Part shown: positions 14,971-21,309 of the stretch, in pieces | How the letters are laid out: the number at the start of each line of letters is the position of its first letter | Position numbering within the stretch: position 1 is the first letter of the stretch | Assembly (NCBI GenBank): GCA_964564785.1 | Contig: CAZMCT010000068.1 | Coordinates: 1-21,625, forward strand | Origin: CAZMCT01 sp964564785 | GTDB taxonomy: Bacteria; Planctomycetota; Phycisphaerae; UBA1845; Fen-1342 | Reading direction: 5' to 3' | DNA length: 21,625 bases | Position numbers and translations under genes: made by a program | Notes under the pieces: generated by a model | Database searches by the model: none | Told to the model about the DNA's origin: nothing | The model's input: the letters and a program-made list of their open reading frames with translations, nothing else

Positions 14971-14987
14971 GTATCTCAAAGAGATAC
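14971..14987. repeat. Hairpin with ATCTC-N3-GAGAT core, copy 2
   Basis: GTATCTC-AAA-GAGATAC is a perfect 7-bp stem with a 3-nt loop, starting directly after the stop codon of the 16-codon frame. It shares its core with 14735-14751, so the pair brackets the two small frames. Confidence 0.5.
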
Positions 14988-15002
14988 GGTTACAACTTAC
15001 AG

Positions 15003-15021
15003 ACGCCGCGTGGGGCGGCGT
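15003..15021. terminator. Hairpin between the peptide island and the GH20 gene
   Basis: ACGCCGC-GTGGG-GCGGCGT is a perfect 7-bp stem. On the plus strand a TTTTT run follows only about 15 nt later; on the minus strand it lies 18 nt after the GH20 stop with no T-run. It is a plausible shared 3'-end structure for the convergent units, but not a textbook terminator. Confidence 0.45.
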
Positions 15022-15039
15022 GCGAGTGAGCATCTATTT

Positions 15040-16572
15040 TTACTCATTTCTGGCCCCCGCGATGAGTCCGGCGCCATCCCACGCGGCTTGGTCACCAAGC
15101 ACAAATCGCTCCCCAATCAGGACTTCGAACGCCGGCCGATAAGCTGGGCGTCCGCTCGCCACGAGCGTCCGAACGCGCCTCTGCGCGTCGCATACCCGCC
15201 TCAAAAGAATATCCAGCCGGTGCAGGTCGGCCGCCGATCCCCCGCGCTCCGCAGCCGCAGCCAAGTGCGGCCGCAACAGCGCCAGCGCGGCCGCCCCCGC
15301 GCCCAGCTCATTCGCACAACCCTCATGATCTGCCGTCGCGTAGAGCACCGCAGCGCGCTCGACCGCTCGGACCCACAATACGCCTGCGCGGTGCAGCTCG
15401 ACCGCGAGGCGCAGGGGGTCGTCGTCTCGCAGGTTAAGCTCAGCCCGGCGGCAGCACTCGAGAATGGCGTCGCCGACCGGTGAAGTCGCTTCTGAGCGCC
15501 AAGCGCTCCACAGAGAGAACGGGTCAAGCCGCATGACCAGGTGCTCGCGAAGTCGCCGCCAGGTCCCTGGCGCGAGGAACGCCGCGCAGGCCGGTATGTC
15601 GCGGCCGAGGATCCCCGCGGCGCGAGCGTAGCCGGGGCCCCCTTCCGTGATCAGGGCCTCTTCCCAGGCCTCCCCCCGGGCAAGTCGGCGCCCGGCAGCG
15701 TACACCAGCGGCAGGATTCCGGCGTAAGTCGAGAAGTGCGTGAGGTTCCAGGTCGTCACGCAAACGCCGTATGCGCCGGCCGCTCGCGCGTCGGCCGCAT
15801 GCTCGTCGATATTCTGGCAGGTCGCATCCAGGAAGCACCAGCCTGCATTCCAGGACTGGACGCTGGGGCAGCACACCACGTCGAACCCCCGCTCACGCAG
15901 GCGACGGGTCGTCTCCAGGGGCCGCTGGAAATACTGCCAGTCGAAGAGCACGGTCTCGCGCGGCACGGCGTCGAGTGCCTCCGGGTGTTGCAGCAGCATG
16001 TCCGCCCAGAGACACGGCCGCCGCCCGCGTTCGAGCACAAACCGGCAGAGCGGCCCGTAGAACTCGGCATACAAGCCTCCCCTGCCCGACGCCGCGACCC
16101 GCTCGGCGCATAGGGGGCATTGGCCGAGCTGCCGCGTCTCGTCGCCGCCGAGGTGCACCCACTCATCGTCGAAGGCCGCCAGCGTGTCTTCGACCAGCCC
16201 GCGTGCGAACCCGATGCACTCGGGCCGCGATGCGCACATCTGCACGCTGACGCCGCCCACCGGCGGCCCCTCGGCGAGCCATTGGCCACCCTCCGCTCGG
16301 ATGAACCCTTCCATGTGGCCGAGCGTGTTGAGGAACGGGATTACGCGCAGCCGGTTGACGGTGCCGGAGGCCCGCCGGGCGGCGGCGACCATGTCGCCTG
16401 TGACGCACCCCGGCGCGGCGGCCCACGGTGCCGACGGGTACGCGAACCGGTGCTCGAGGTACAAGCCGATCGCGGCGTAGCCCGCCGCTGCCGTGCGTCG
16501 CAGCATCTGGGTGAGCTCCGGCAGCGGGGGCGACTGCTCGCGCGCCACGTCATACATCCAGCCCAGGAACAT
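15040..16572 (-). CDS. Glycoside hydrolase family 20-like, hexosaminidase D-type
   Basis: 510 residues with no signal peptide, so probably cytosolic. A TIM-barrel-like catalytic region spans about 1-340. The family 20 acid/base pair is Asp144-Glu145 in WVHLGGDETRQLGQCPLC (138-155), very like the H-I-G-C-D-E-V motif of hexosaminidase D. VIPFLNTLGHMEG (78-89) and CLWADMLLQHP (187-197) fit the barrel strands that line a sugar pocket. Family members remove terminal N-acetylhexosamine by substrate-assisted catalysis; the exact substrate here is not readable. The C-terminal 170 residues are helical and unassigned. Start: ATG 16572 has no Shine-Dalgarno sequence but lies 6 nt after a TACAAT box, suggesting a leaderless mRNA. 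It is divergent from the ABC transporter with a 116-bp spacer. I am sure of the fold, less so of the activity. Confidence 0.85.
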   Translation of the reverse strand: MFLGWMYDVAREQSPPLPELTQMLRRTAAAGYAAIGLYLEHRFAYPSAPWAAAPGCVTGDMVAAARRASGTVNRLRVIPFLNTLGHMEGFIRAEGGQWLAEGPPVGGVSVQMCASRPECIGFARGLVEDTLAAFDDEWVHLGGDETRQLGQCPLCAERVAASGRGGLYAEFYGPLCRFVLERGRRPCLWADMLLQHPEALDAVPRETVLFDWQYFQRPLETTRRLRERGFDVVCCPSVQSWNAGWCFLDATCQNIDEHAADARAAGAYGVCVTTWNLTHFSTYAGILPLVYAAGRRLARGEAWEEALITEGGPGYARAAGILGRDIPACAAFLAPGTWRRLREHLVMRLDPFSLWSAWRSEATSPVGDAILECCRRAELNLRDDDPLRLAVELHRAGVLWVRAVERAAVLYATADHEGCANELGAGAAALALLRPHLAAAAERGGSAADLHRLDILLRRVCDAQRRVRTLVASGRPAYRPAFEVLIGERFVLGDQAAWDGAGLIAGARNE

Positions 16573-16578
16573 CGCCGG

Positions 16579-16584
16579 ATTGTA
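16579..16584 (-). promoter_or_regulatory. -10 box of the GH20 gene, leaderless geometry
   Basis: On the minus strand TACAAT is followed by CCGGCG and then the ATG, leaving 6 nt between box and start codon. Transcription would begin at or next to the A of ATG. No clear -35 was found. Confidence 0.5.
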
Positions 16585-16675
16585 CGCGGGGGCGCGCGGC
16601 CGGTGGGCGACGGGTGTGTAGAAAGCAGGCCGGTGGAGATCGCGGGCGCGTACGACGCGCCGGTGGGCCAGCCGT

Positions 16676-16681
16676 TACAAT
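16676..16681 (+). promoter_or_regulatory. -10 box of the ABC transporter operon, leaderless geometry
   Basis: TACAAT, then TTCGACG, then the ATG at 16689. The 7-nt spacing places the expected transcription start at the start codon. There is no Shine-Dalgarno sequence ahead of this ATG. Confidence 0.5.
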
Positions 16682-16688
16682 TTCGACG

Positions 16689-17606
16689 ATGGACGCGATC
16701 CGCACGTACGGACTCACGAAGCGGTACGGGCGTGTGAGCGCCTTGTGCGACCTCGACCTGTGTGTACCGGCCGGGCGGCTGTTCGGATTCCTGGGGCCGA
16801 ACGGCGCAGGCAAGACCACCGCGCTCCGGCTGCTGCTCGGGCTGCTGCGGGCCAGCGGTGGGCGGGCGGAGGTGCTCGGGCGGGATGCGTGGCGCGAGGG
16901 TCCGGAGCTGCGGCGCGCGGTCGGATACCTCCCGGGTGACGTCCGATTCTACGACTGGATGACGGGGGCCGAGGTGCTCCGCTTTCTGGACCGCACCCGC
17001 GGCGGCGGCGCACTCCGCGAGCGACAGCGGCTGACAGAGCAATTCGCGCTGGACCTGCGCAAGCGGATCCGCGACTACTCGCGCGGCATGAAGCAGAAGC
17101 TGGGACTGATTGCCGCGCTGATGCACCGCCCGCAACTGCTGATCCTCGACGAGCCGACCACCGCGCTGGACCCGCTGGTGCGCGAGACGCTGGCCGAGGA
17201 GCTGCGAGCCGCGGTGGCCGAGGGCCGCACCGTGCTGTTCTCCAGCCACACGCTGGCGGAAGTCGAGGCGCTGTGCGACGAGGTTGCCATCCTGCGGGCG
17301 GGCCGGCTGGTCGAGCAGGAGCGGGTCGAGGTGTTGCGGCGGCGGGCCCTTCGGCACGTGGAGGTCACGTTTCGGGACGGCCACCTGGCTACGCCGCCCC
17401 CGGCCCTCGATGTGTCGCGCCGCAGCCCCGGGCACCTCGCCGGCGTCTGGCGCGGACCGGTCGGGCCACTCCTCGCATGGCTCGCGCAAGTCCCGGTCGA
17501 GGACGTCACGCTGGCCCCGCCCGACCTCGAAGATCTCTTCCTGGCGTACTACACCGACGTTGCGACGTTGGGGCCCGAAGCGGCCCGGGCCGGAGTGCAA
17601 CCATGA
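16689..17606 (+). CDS. ABC-2 type transporter, ATP-binding subunit
   Basis: 305 residues, the cytosolic ATPase of an exporter or gliding/multidrug-type ABC-2 system. Walker A GPNGAGKTT (36-44), Q-loop region GYLPGD (79-84; the usual Gln/Glu is Gly-Asp, as happens in this subfamily), signature YSRGMKQKLG (130-139), Walker B LLILDEPTTALDP (150-162), and H-loop SSH near 190. The C-terminal 80 residues form the accessory domain ending EDLFLAYY, common to BcrA/YhaQ-like exporters. The start ATG 16689 was chosen over upstream in-frame codons (from 16614) because homology begins at MDAIRTYGLTKRYG and a TACAAT box sits 7 nt before it. The stop overlaps the permease start (ATGA), so the two are translationally coupled. 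The substrate is unknown. Confidence 0.93.
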   Translation: MDAIRTYGLTKRYGRVSALCDLDLCVPAGRLFGFLGPNGAGKTTALRLLLGLLRASGGRAEVLGRDAWREGPELRRAVGYLPGDVRFYDWMTGAEVLRFLDRTRGGGALRERQRLTEQFALDLRKRIRDYSRGMKQKLGLIAALMHRPQLLILDEPTTALDPLVRETLAEELRAAVAEGRTVLFSSHTLAEVEALCDEVAILRAGRLVEQERVEVLRRRALRHVEVTFRDGHLATPPPALDVSRRSPGHLAGVWRGPVGPLLAWLAQVPVEDVTLAPPDLEDLFLAYYTDVATLGPEAARAGVQP

Positions 17607-18427
17607 ATGCGGGACTCCTGCGCCGCTTCGCTCGTGACGCCGCGCCGCTGGCCGCCCTGCTGGTCGCCGCGACGATCTTCTTTGAAGCCTTGTTCGTGCT
17701 CTTCGTGCGCGAAGTGCTCAGCCAAGCCTTGGTCGACCTCGCCCGACTCTGGGGCCGCAACGAGCTCTTTCGCCAAGTCCAGATGGCCATGCTCGGTGCG
17801 GACTTCGGCGCCGATCTCTCCGCCACCGCCCTGATGACGATCGGCTTCTCGCACCCGCTGATGTACACCTTCATGTGGGTGCTGGCGCTGACGCTCGGCA
17901 CGCGCTTCGCGGCCGAGGTCGATCGCGGCACCGCGGACCTGCTGCTCACCCTGCCCGTCTCGCGCGGCGGTGTGTACGCGGCCCAATCCGTCGTGCTGGT
18001 CGCCGCCCTGGCCGCGGTGAGCCTCGCACCGCTCGCCGGCGCCGCGCTCGGCCCCGCCTGGATCCCCTTGCGCGAACCCCTGAACCTCGAGCGTCTCGCG
18101 CTGCTGGTGCCCGGGCTGTTTTCCCTCAACATCGCGATCGCGGGCCTCGCGATGCTCTGCGGAAGCTGTCTCTCGCGGCGCGGCCCGGCCGTCGCGATCG
18201 TGCTCACGCTCCTGCTCGCTTCCTTCCTGCTCGAGTTTCTCGCGCCCTTCTGGAACGTTGCCCGCGCGTTGACCGTCGTCGGCGCGATTCACTACTACCG
18301 GCCGCTGCCCGTCGTGCGCACCGGGATGCCGCCGCTGGCGGACTGGGCCGTGCTGCTGGCGGCCGGCTTGACCGCATGGCTCCTGGGATTGTGGCGCTTC
18401 ACGCGCCGTGACGTGCCGGCGGCGTAG
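17603..18427 (+). CDS. ABC-2 type transporter, permease subunit
   Basis: A 274-residue inner-membrane protein with about six hydrophobic segments (about 14-37, 84-100, 125-149, 164-187, 196-217, 246-265). The cytoplasmic motif EVDRGTADLLLTLPVSR (105-121) is the hallmark of ABC-2 permeases that contact the ATPase. It overlaps the ATPase stop by four bases (ATGA), so the pair forms one transporter, probably as a homodimer of each subunit. After it comes a strong intrinsic terminator at 18510-18541. The nature of the cargo cannot be inferred. Confidence 0.9.
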   Translation: MNAGLLRRFARDAAPLAALLVAATIFFEALFVLFVREVLSQALVDLARLWGRNELFRQVQMAMLGADFGADLSATALMTIGFSHPLMYTFMWVLALTLGTRFAAEVDRGTADLLLTLPVSRGGVYAAQSVVLVAALAAVSLAPLAGAALGPAWIPLREPLNLERLALLVPGLFSLNIAIAGLAMLCGSCLSRRGPAVAIVLTLLLASFLLEFLAPFWNVARALTVVGAIHYYRPLPVVRTGMPPLADWAVLLAAGLTAWLLGLWRFTRRDVPAA

Positions 18428-18509
18428 CGAGCGCGGGTGCTGCACGGAAAATGGGACAGCGGAAAAAGAGCACAGGCGCCGCCTTAGTCGCTGCTGGCGC
18501 TGCCGTGCT

Positions 18510-18541
18510 GGCGGGCCGGCGCGGAACGAGCCCGCCTTTTT
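18510..18541 (+). terminator. Intrinsic terminator after the ABC transporter operon
   Basis: GGCGGGC (18510-18516), a 13-nt loop, GCCCGCC (18530-18536), then TTTTT (18537-18541). This is the one textbook Rho-independent terminator in the window. Its right half is also part of a dispersed-repeat copy. Confidence 0.75.
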
Positions 18542-18551
18542 GCAACGGGCG
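18530..18551 (-). repeat. Dispersed intergenic repeat, divergent copy
   Basis: Read on the minus strand it begins GCCCGTTGCAAAAAGGCGGG, recognisably like GCCCGTCGAGAAAAGGGG at 19860. It abuts the stop codon of the small membrane protein and supplies the T-run of the ABC operon terminator. Confidence 0.4.
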
Positions 18552-18552
18552 G

Positions 18553-18906
18553 TTATCCCTGGGCGCTCCGCGCGAAATAGAAGAAGACCCCCAACGACAG
18601 CAGCACCGTGAGCACGAACGCGTTCAGAAAAAACGCTTGCCAGGACAGCCGCGAACGCGTGTTGCGTCGCTGGCCGGCGCTGTTCAGGGCCACGAAGAAG
18701 CCCACCGTAGCGGCCACCAGCCCCGTGAGCATCCCGAGCGCAAACACCGGCAGGAAAAGCGACTTTGCGCTATATGCAACGTAGAAACCCGCCCGGTAAT
18801 TCCGCATCAGGATGCCTGCGACCCCCACCATCGCCAGGCATCCCAGCGCGCCCAGCCAAAAGCTGAGTTTCGCCTGGTTCTCGTAGGACTTCAGATTGAA
18901 TGCCAC
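18553..18906 (-). CDS. Small integral membrane protein, unknown function
   Basis: 117 residues with three predicted membrane helices: about 14-34 (LSFWLGALGCLAMVGVAGI), about 50-75 (LFLPVFALGMLTGLVAATVG) and about 91-112 (FFLNAFVLTVLLSLGVFFYF). A basic loop QRRNTRSR lies between helices 2 and 3, and the N-terminus (AFNLKSYENQAK) is soluble. By the positive-inside rule the 2-3 loop is probably cytoplasmic. I chose the GTG at 18906 because AAGGGA lies 7 nt upstream; the frame continues open far beyond it, but that part is antisense to purN and looks like noise. It is divergent from purN, with its own TAGAAT box at 18990-18995. No family was recognised, and nothing ties it functionally to its neighbours. 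Confidence 0.72.
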   Translation of the reverse strand: MAFNLKSYENQAKLSFWLGALGCLAMVGVAGILMRNYRAGFYVAYSAKSLFLPVFALGMLTGLVAATVGFFVALNSAGQRRNTRSRLSWQAFFLNAFVLTVLLSLGVFFYFARSAQG

Positions 18907-18989
18907 ATCCAGTCCCTTCAACCTGACCTGCCGAACACCGCCGCCGGCCCGGTGCCGACCGCTCCCGGCCACCTCCCCCTGCCGCTGCC

Positions 18990-18995
18990 ATTCTA
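18990..18995 (-). promoter_or_regulatory. Candidate -10 box for the small membrane protein
   Basis: TAGAAT on the minus strand (context ACGTTAGAATGGC), about 83 nt before the GTG start, leaving room for a normal leader with a ribosome binding site. There is no convincing -35. Confidence 0.4.
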
Positions 18996-19078
18996 ACGTG
19001 CCCGCCCGCAATTCCCACTGTGCCACCACAGCCGCGCGACGCGGCTGTCCGTCATGACGACTGCGGCCGCCCCGCCTG

Positions 19079-19106
19079 TTGCCGGCACGCCCGACGCCCG
19101 TAAGAT
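19079..19106 (+). promoter_or_regulatory. Candidate purN promoter, leaderless geometry
   Basis: TTGCCG (19079-19084), a 16-bp spacer, then TAAGAT (19101-19106). Seven nt (GCCCGCC) separate the box from the GTG at 19114, the same spacing as at the ABC ATPase gene. Confidence 0.5.
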
Positions 19107-19113
19107 GCCCGCC

Positions 19114-19785
19114 GTGGCCTCCACGCCGTCCGAGAAAACCACGCCGCTGCGGCTGGCCGTGTTCATCTCCGGCCGCGGCACAACCCTGGCCAACCTGATC
19201 GACCGCATCCAGGACGGCCGTCTGAGAAACATCCGGATCGACCTCGTCGTCAGCTCGCGTTCCGGCGTGCGGGGGGTCGACATCGCGCGGGCCGCCGGCT
19301 TGCCGCTCGAGGTCATCCGCCGGCGGGATCACGTGGACGAGGCGGCGTTCTCGGCCGCATTGACCGCCGCCGTCGACCGCGCCGGGGTCGACCTGGTCGC
19401 CCTGGCCGGCTTCCTGTGTCACTGGCAGCTTCCCGCCCACTGGCAGGGCCGCGTCCTCAACATCCACCCCGCGCTGTTGCCGCGCTTCGGCGGCCGCGGG
19501 TTCTACGGCGAGCACGTTCACCGGGCGGTGCTGAGCGCGGGCGAGCGGGAAAGCGGCTGCACCGTTCACCTGGTCGACGAGGAGTACGACCACGGACCGA
19601 TTGTGGCCCAGGTCCGCGTGCCGGTACACCCCGAGGACACGCCCGCGTCGCTGGCGGCCCGGGTGATGGCCGTGGAGCGCGAGCTGTACCCCGAGGTCTT
19701 GCAGCGCGTAGCAGACGAGGGGCTCGCATGGCTGCGGCGGGCGGCTGGTGCGACTCGGGGAACATCGACGGGGGGGGGCTTGTAA
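19114..19785 (+). CDS. purN: Phosphoribosylglycinamide formyltransferase
   Basis: Transfers a formyl group from 10-formyl-THF to GAR in step three of purine synthesis (cytosolic). 223 residues from the GTG. Motifs: VFISGRGTTLANLI (16-29) for the phosphate loop, NIHPALLPRFGG (116-127) with catalytic Asn116 and His118, and VHLVDEEYDHGP (151-162), where Asp159 aligns with E. coli Asp144. All three catalytic residues are present. The start is a choice: ATG 19054 and ATG 19105 are in frame but lack an SD, and the latter lies inside the TAAGAT box; GTG 19114 fits a leaderless start. The non-conserved tail ends in Gly codons encoded by a run of nine G (19770-19778) just before the stop, a spot where a sequencing slip would alter only the tail. 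No other purine genes are adjacent. Confidence 0.9.
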   Translation: MASTPSEKTTPLRLAVFISGRGTTLANLIDRIQDGRLRNIRIDLVVSSRSGVRGVDIARAAGLPLEVIRRRDHVDEAAFSAALTAAVDRAGVDLVALAGFLCHWQLPAHWQGRVLNIHPALLPRFGGRGFYGEHVHRAVLSAGERESGCTVHLVDEEYDHGPIVAQVRVPVHPEDTPASLAARVMAVERELYPEVLQRVADEGLAWLRRAAGATRGTSTGGGL

Positions 19786-19843
19786 GAACCGGACCGCGGA
19801 TCGAGATCGTGGCGGCCGGCCTGAATCGCTGCGCCCGATCCGG

Positions 19844-19868
19844 TTGACGGGCGCCAACAGCCCGTCGA
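19844..19868 (+). terminator. Hairpin downstream of purN
   Basis: TTGACGGGC (19844-19852), a 7-nt loop, GCCCGTCGA (19860-19868): nine pairs including one G-U. A-rich rather than T-rich sequence follows, so termination activity is uncertain. The right arm is part of the dispersed repeat. Confidence 0.4.
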
Positions 19869-19971
19869 GAAAAGGGGTCGGCTCCGCGTCACCCGGTCGG
19901 CACGGGAGCGCCAGCAGCCACTCCCGCCGGGCCGGCACGCGCGGTGCCTGTTCCCTTTGTCAACGGGCGGC
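19855..19971. repeat. Pair of dispersed-repeat copies in inverted orientation, MITE-like
   Basis: The left copy 19855-19882 (plus) and a right copy 19946-19971 (minus) form imperfect terminal inverted repeats of about 23 bp: GCCCGTCGAGAAAAGGGG against GCCCGTTGACAAAGGGAA. They bound a roughly 117-bp unit between purN and the DUF362 gene. No clear target-site duplication and no coding capacity were seen. The right end overlaps or abuts the DUF362 promoter candidate. Confidence 0.5.
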
Positions 19972-19977
19972 TACACT
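19972..19977 (+). promoter_or_regulatory. Candidate -10 box for the DUF362 gene
   Basis: TACACT in GGCTACACTCGGG, with the start codon 54 nt downstream and a ribosome binding site AGGAG at 20021-20025. No good -35 is present. Confidence 0.35.
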
Positions 19978-20031
19978 CGGGATGAGGTTGCGGCTGCGGT
20001 GTCCGTGGTACGGCAATCTCAGGAGCCATGG

Positions 20032-21309
20032 ATGTCCACTGCCAAGGTTGCGATCCTCCGGACTTCACCGGCCACGGTGCTGCGTGATTACCACGAGTTG
20101 ATGAACCTCGCGGGCTACCAGGACGTGATCGCGAAGGACGCGGACACCGCCCTGAAGATCAATATCTCCTGGCACTTCTTTTTTCCCGGCAGCTCGACGG
20201 TCCCGTGGCAGCTCGAGGGCGTGATCCGGGCGCTGAAACAGGACGGCTACCACCCGGACCTGATCCACGGGTGTCACAACCGCACCGTCGTGATCGATGC
20301 CCACCTCGGCGAGCGCGAGAACAAGCAGATCAACGTCCTCGAGGCCCACGGACTGCGAAACGTGCACCTGTACGAGGGCGAGGAGTGGATCAACGTCCGC
20401 GACGCGGTCGGCGACCTCACGCGGCAATTCCTGTGCCTGAACGAGGTCTACCCCGGCGGGTTCATGATCCCGCGGCGGTTCATCGGCGAGAACATCATCC
20501 ATCTGCCGACGGTCAAGACGCACGTCTTCACGACCACCACCGGCGCGATGAAGAACGCGTTCGGCGGGCTGCTAAACGAGCACCGCCACTGGACGCATCC
20601 GGTGATCCACGAGACGCTCGTCGATCTGCTGATGATCCAGAAGAAGATCCACCGCGGCGTGTTCGCCGTGATGGACGGCACGTTCGCCGGCGACGGGCCC
20701 GGGCCGCGCTGCATGGTCCCCCACGTCAAGAACGTGATCCTGGCCTCGGCCGATCAGACCGCGATCGACGCCGTCGCCGCCCGACTCATGGGCTTTGACC
20801 CACTCTCGATCAAGTACATCCGCCTCGCCCACGAACTCGGCCTGGGCTGCGGCGACCCGCGGCAAATCGAAATCGTCGGCGACCGGGCCGCGGCCGAAGA
20901 GAACTGGAACTTCGACGGGCCGTTCCGGAAGATGACCTTCGCCAGCCGCATGCAGCACCACATTTACTGGGGGCCGCTGAAAAAGCCGATCGAGTGGTCG
21001 CTCAAGACGGTCCTGGCGCCCTGGGCCTACATCGCCAGCGTGATCTACCACGACAGCTTCTGGTATCCCACCCGCGCCCGCCAGATGATGAGCCGCGCCC
21101 TCGAAAGCGACTGGGGCCGCTTGTTCCGCAACTGGGAAAACGTCTGCCCCGACGCGCTCGGCTACCCCGATGTCGGAGCGGCGGCGGCCGACCTCAAGCG
21201 CGTCGGCTGGGCCGCGTTCGGCGAATCGCTGAAGATTCTCGGAACCTGCATCCGCGAGGCGCCGGAGTTTGGAGCCCGGCGGCGCAGATCAACGGCCGCC
21301 CCGCGCTGA
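20032..21309 (+). CDS. DUF362 domain-containing protein
   Basis: 425 residues, soluble, no signal peptide. The DUF362 fold is recognised from INISWHFFFPGSSTVPWQLE (43-62), HLPTVKTHVFTTTTGAMKNA (157-176) and VFAVMDGTFAGDGPGP (210-225) followed by DQTAIDAVAARLMGFDP (241-257). Some DUF362 proteins carry a ferredoxin-like [4Fe-4S] domain; here the cysteines are scattered (81, 135, 227, 273, 372, 406) and no CxxCxxC cluster exists. The C-terminal third (about 300-410) is rich in Trp and Tyr and is unassigned. The family's biochemical role is not settled, so no function is claimed. ATG 20032 was chosen because AGGAG lies 6 nt upstream; the open frame starts earlier, at 19957, but that part lies in repeat sequence. 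It is expressed alone, downstream of purN. Confidence 0.88.
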   Translation: MSTAKVAILRTSPATVLRDYHELMNLAGYQDVIAKDADTALKINISWHFFFPGSSTVPWQLEGVIRALKQDGYHPDLIHGCHNRTVVIDAHLGERENKQINVLEAHGLRNVHLYEGEEWINVRDAVGDLTRQFLCLNEVYPGGFMIPRRFIGENIIHLPTVKTHVFTTTTGAMKNAFGGLLNEHRHWTHPVIHETLVDLLMIQKKIHRGVFAVMDGTFAGDGPGPRCMVPHVKNVILASADQTAIDAVAARLMGFDPLSIKYIRLAHELGLGCGDPRQIEIVGDRAAAEENWNFDGPFRKMTFASRMQHHIYWGPLKKPIEWSLKTVLAPWAYIASVIYHDSFWYPTRARQMMSRALESDWGRLFRNWENVCPDALGYPDVGAAAADLKRVGWAAFGESLKILGTCIREAPEFGARRRRSTAAPR

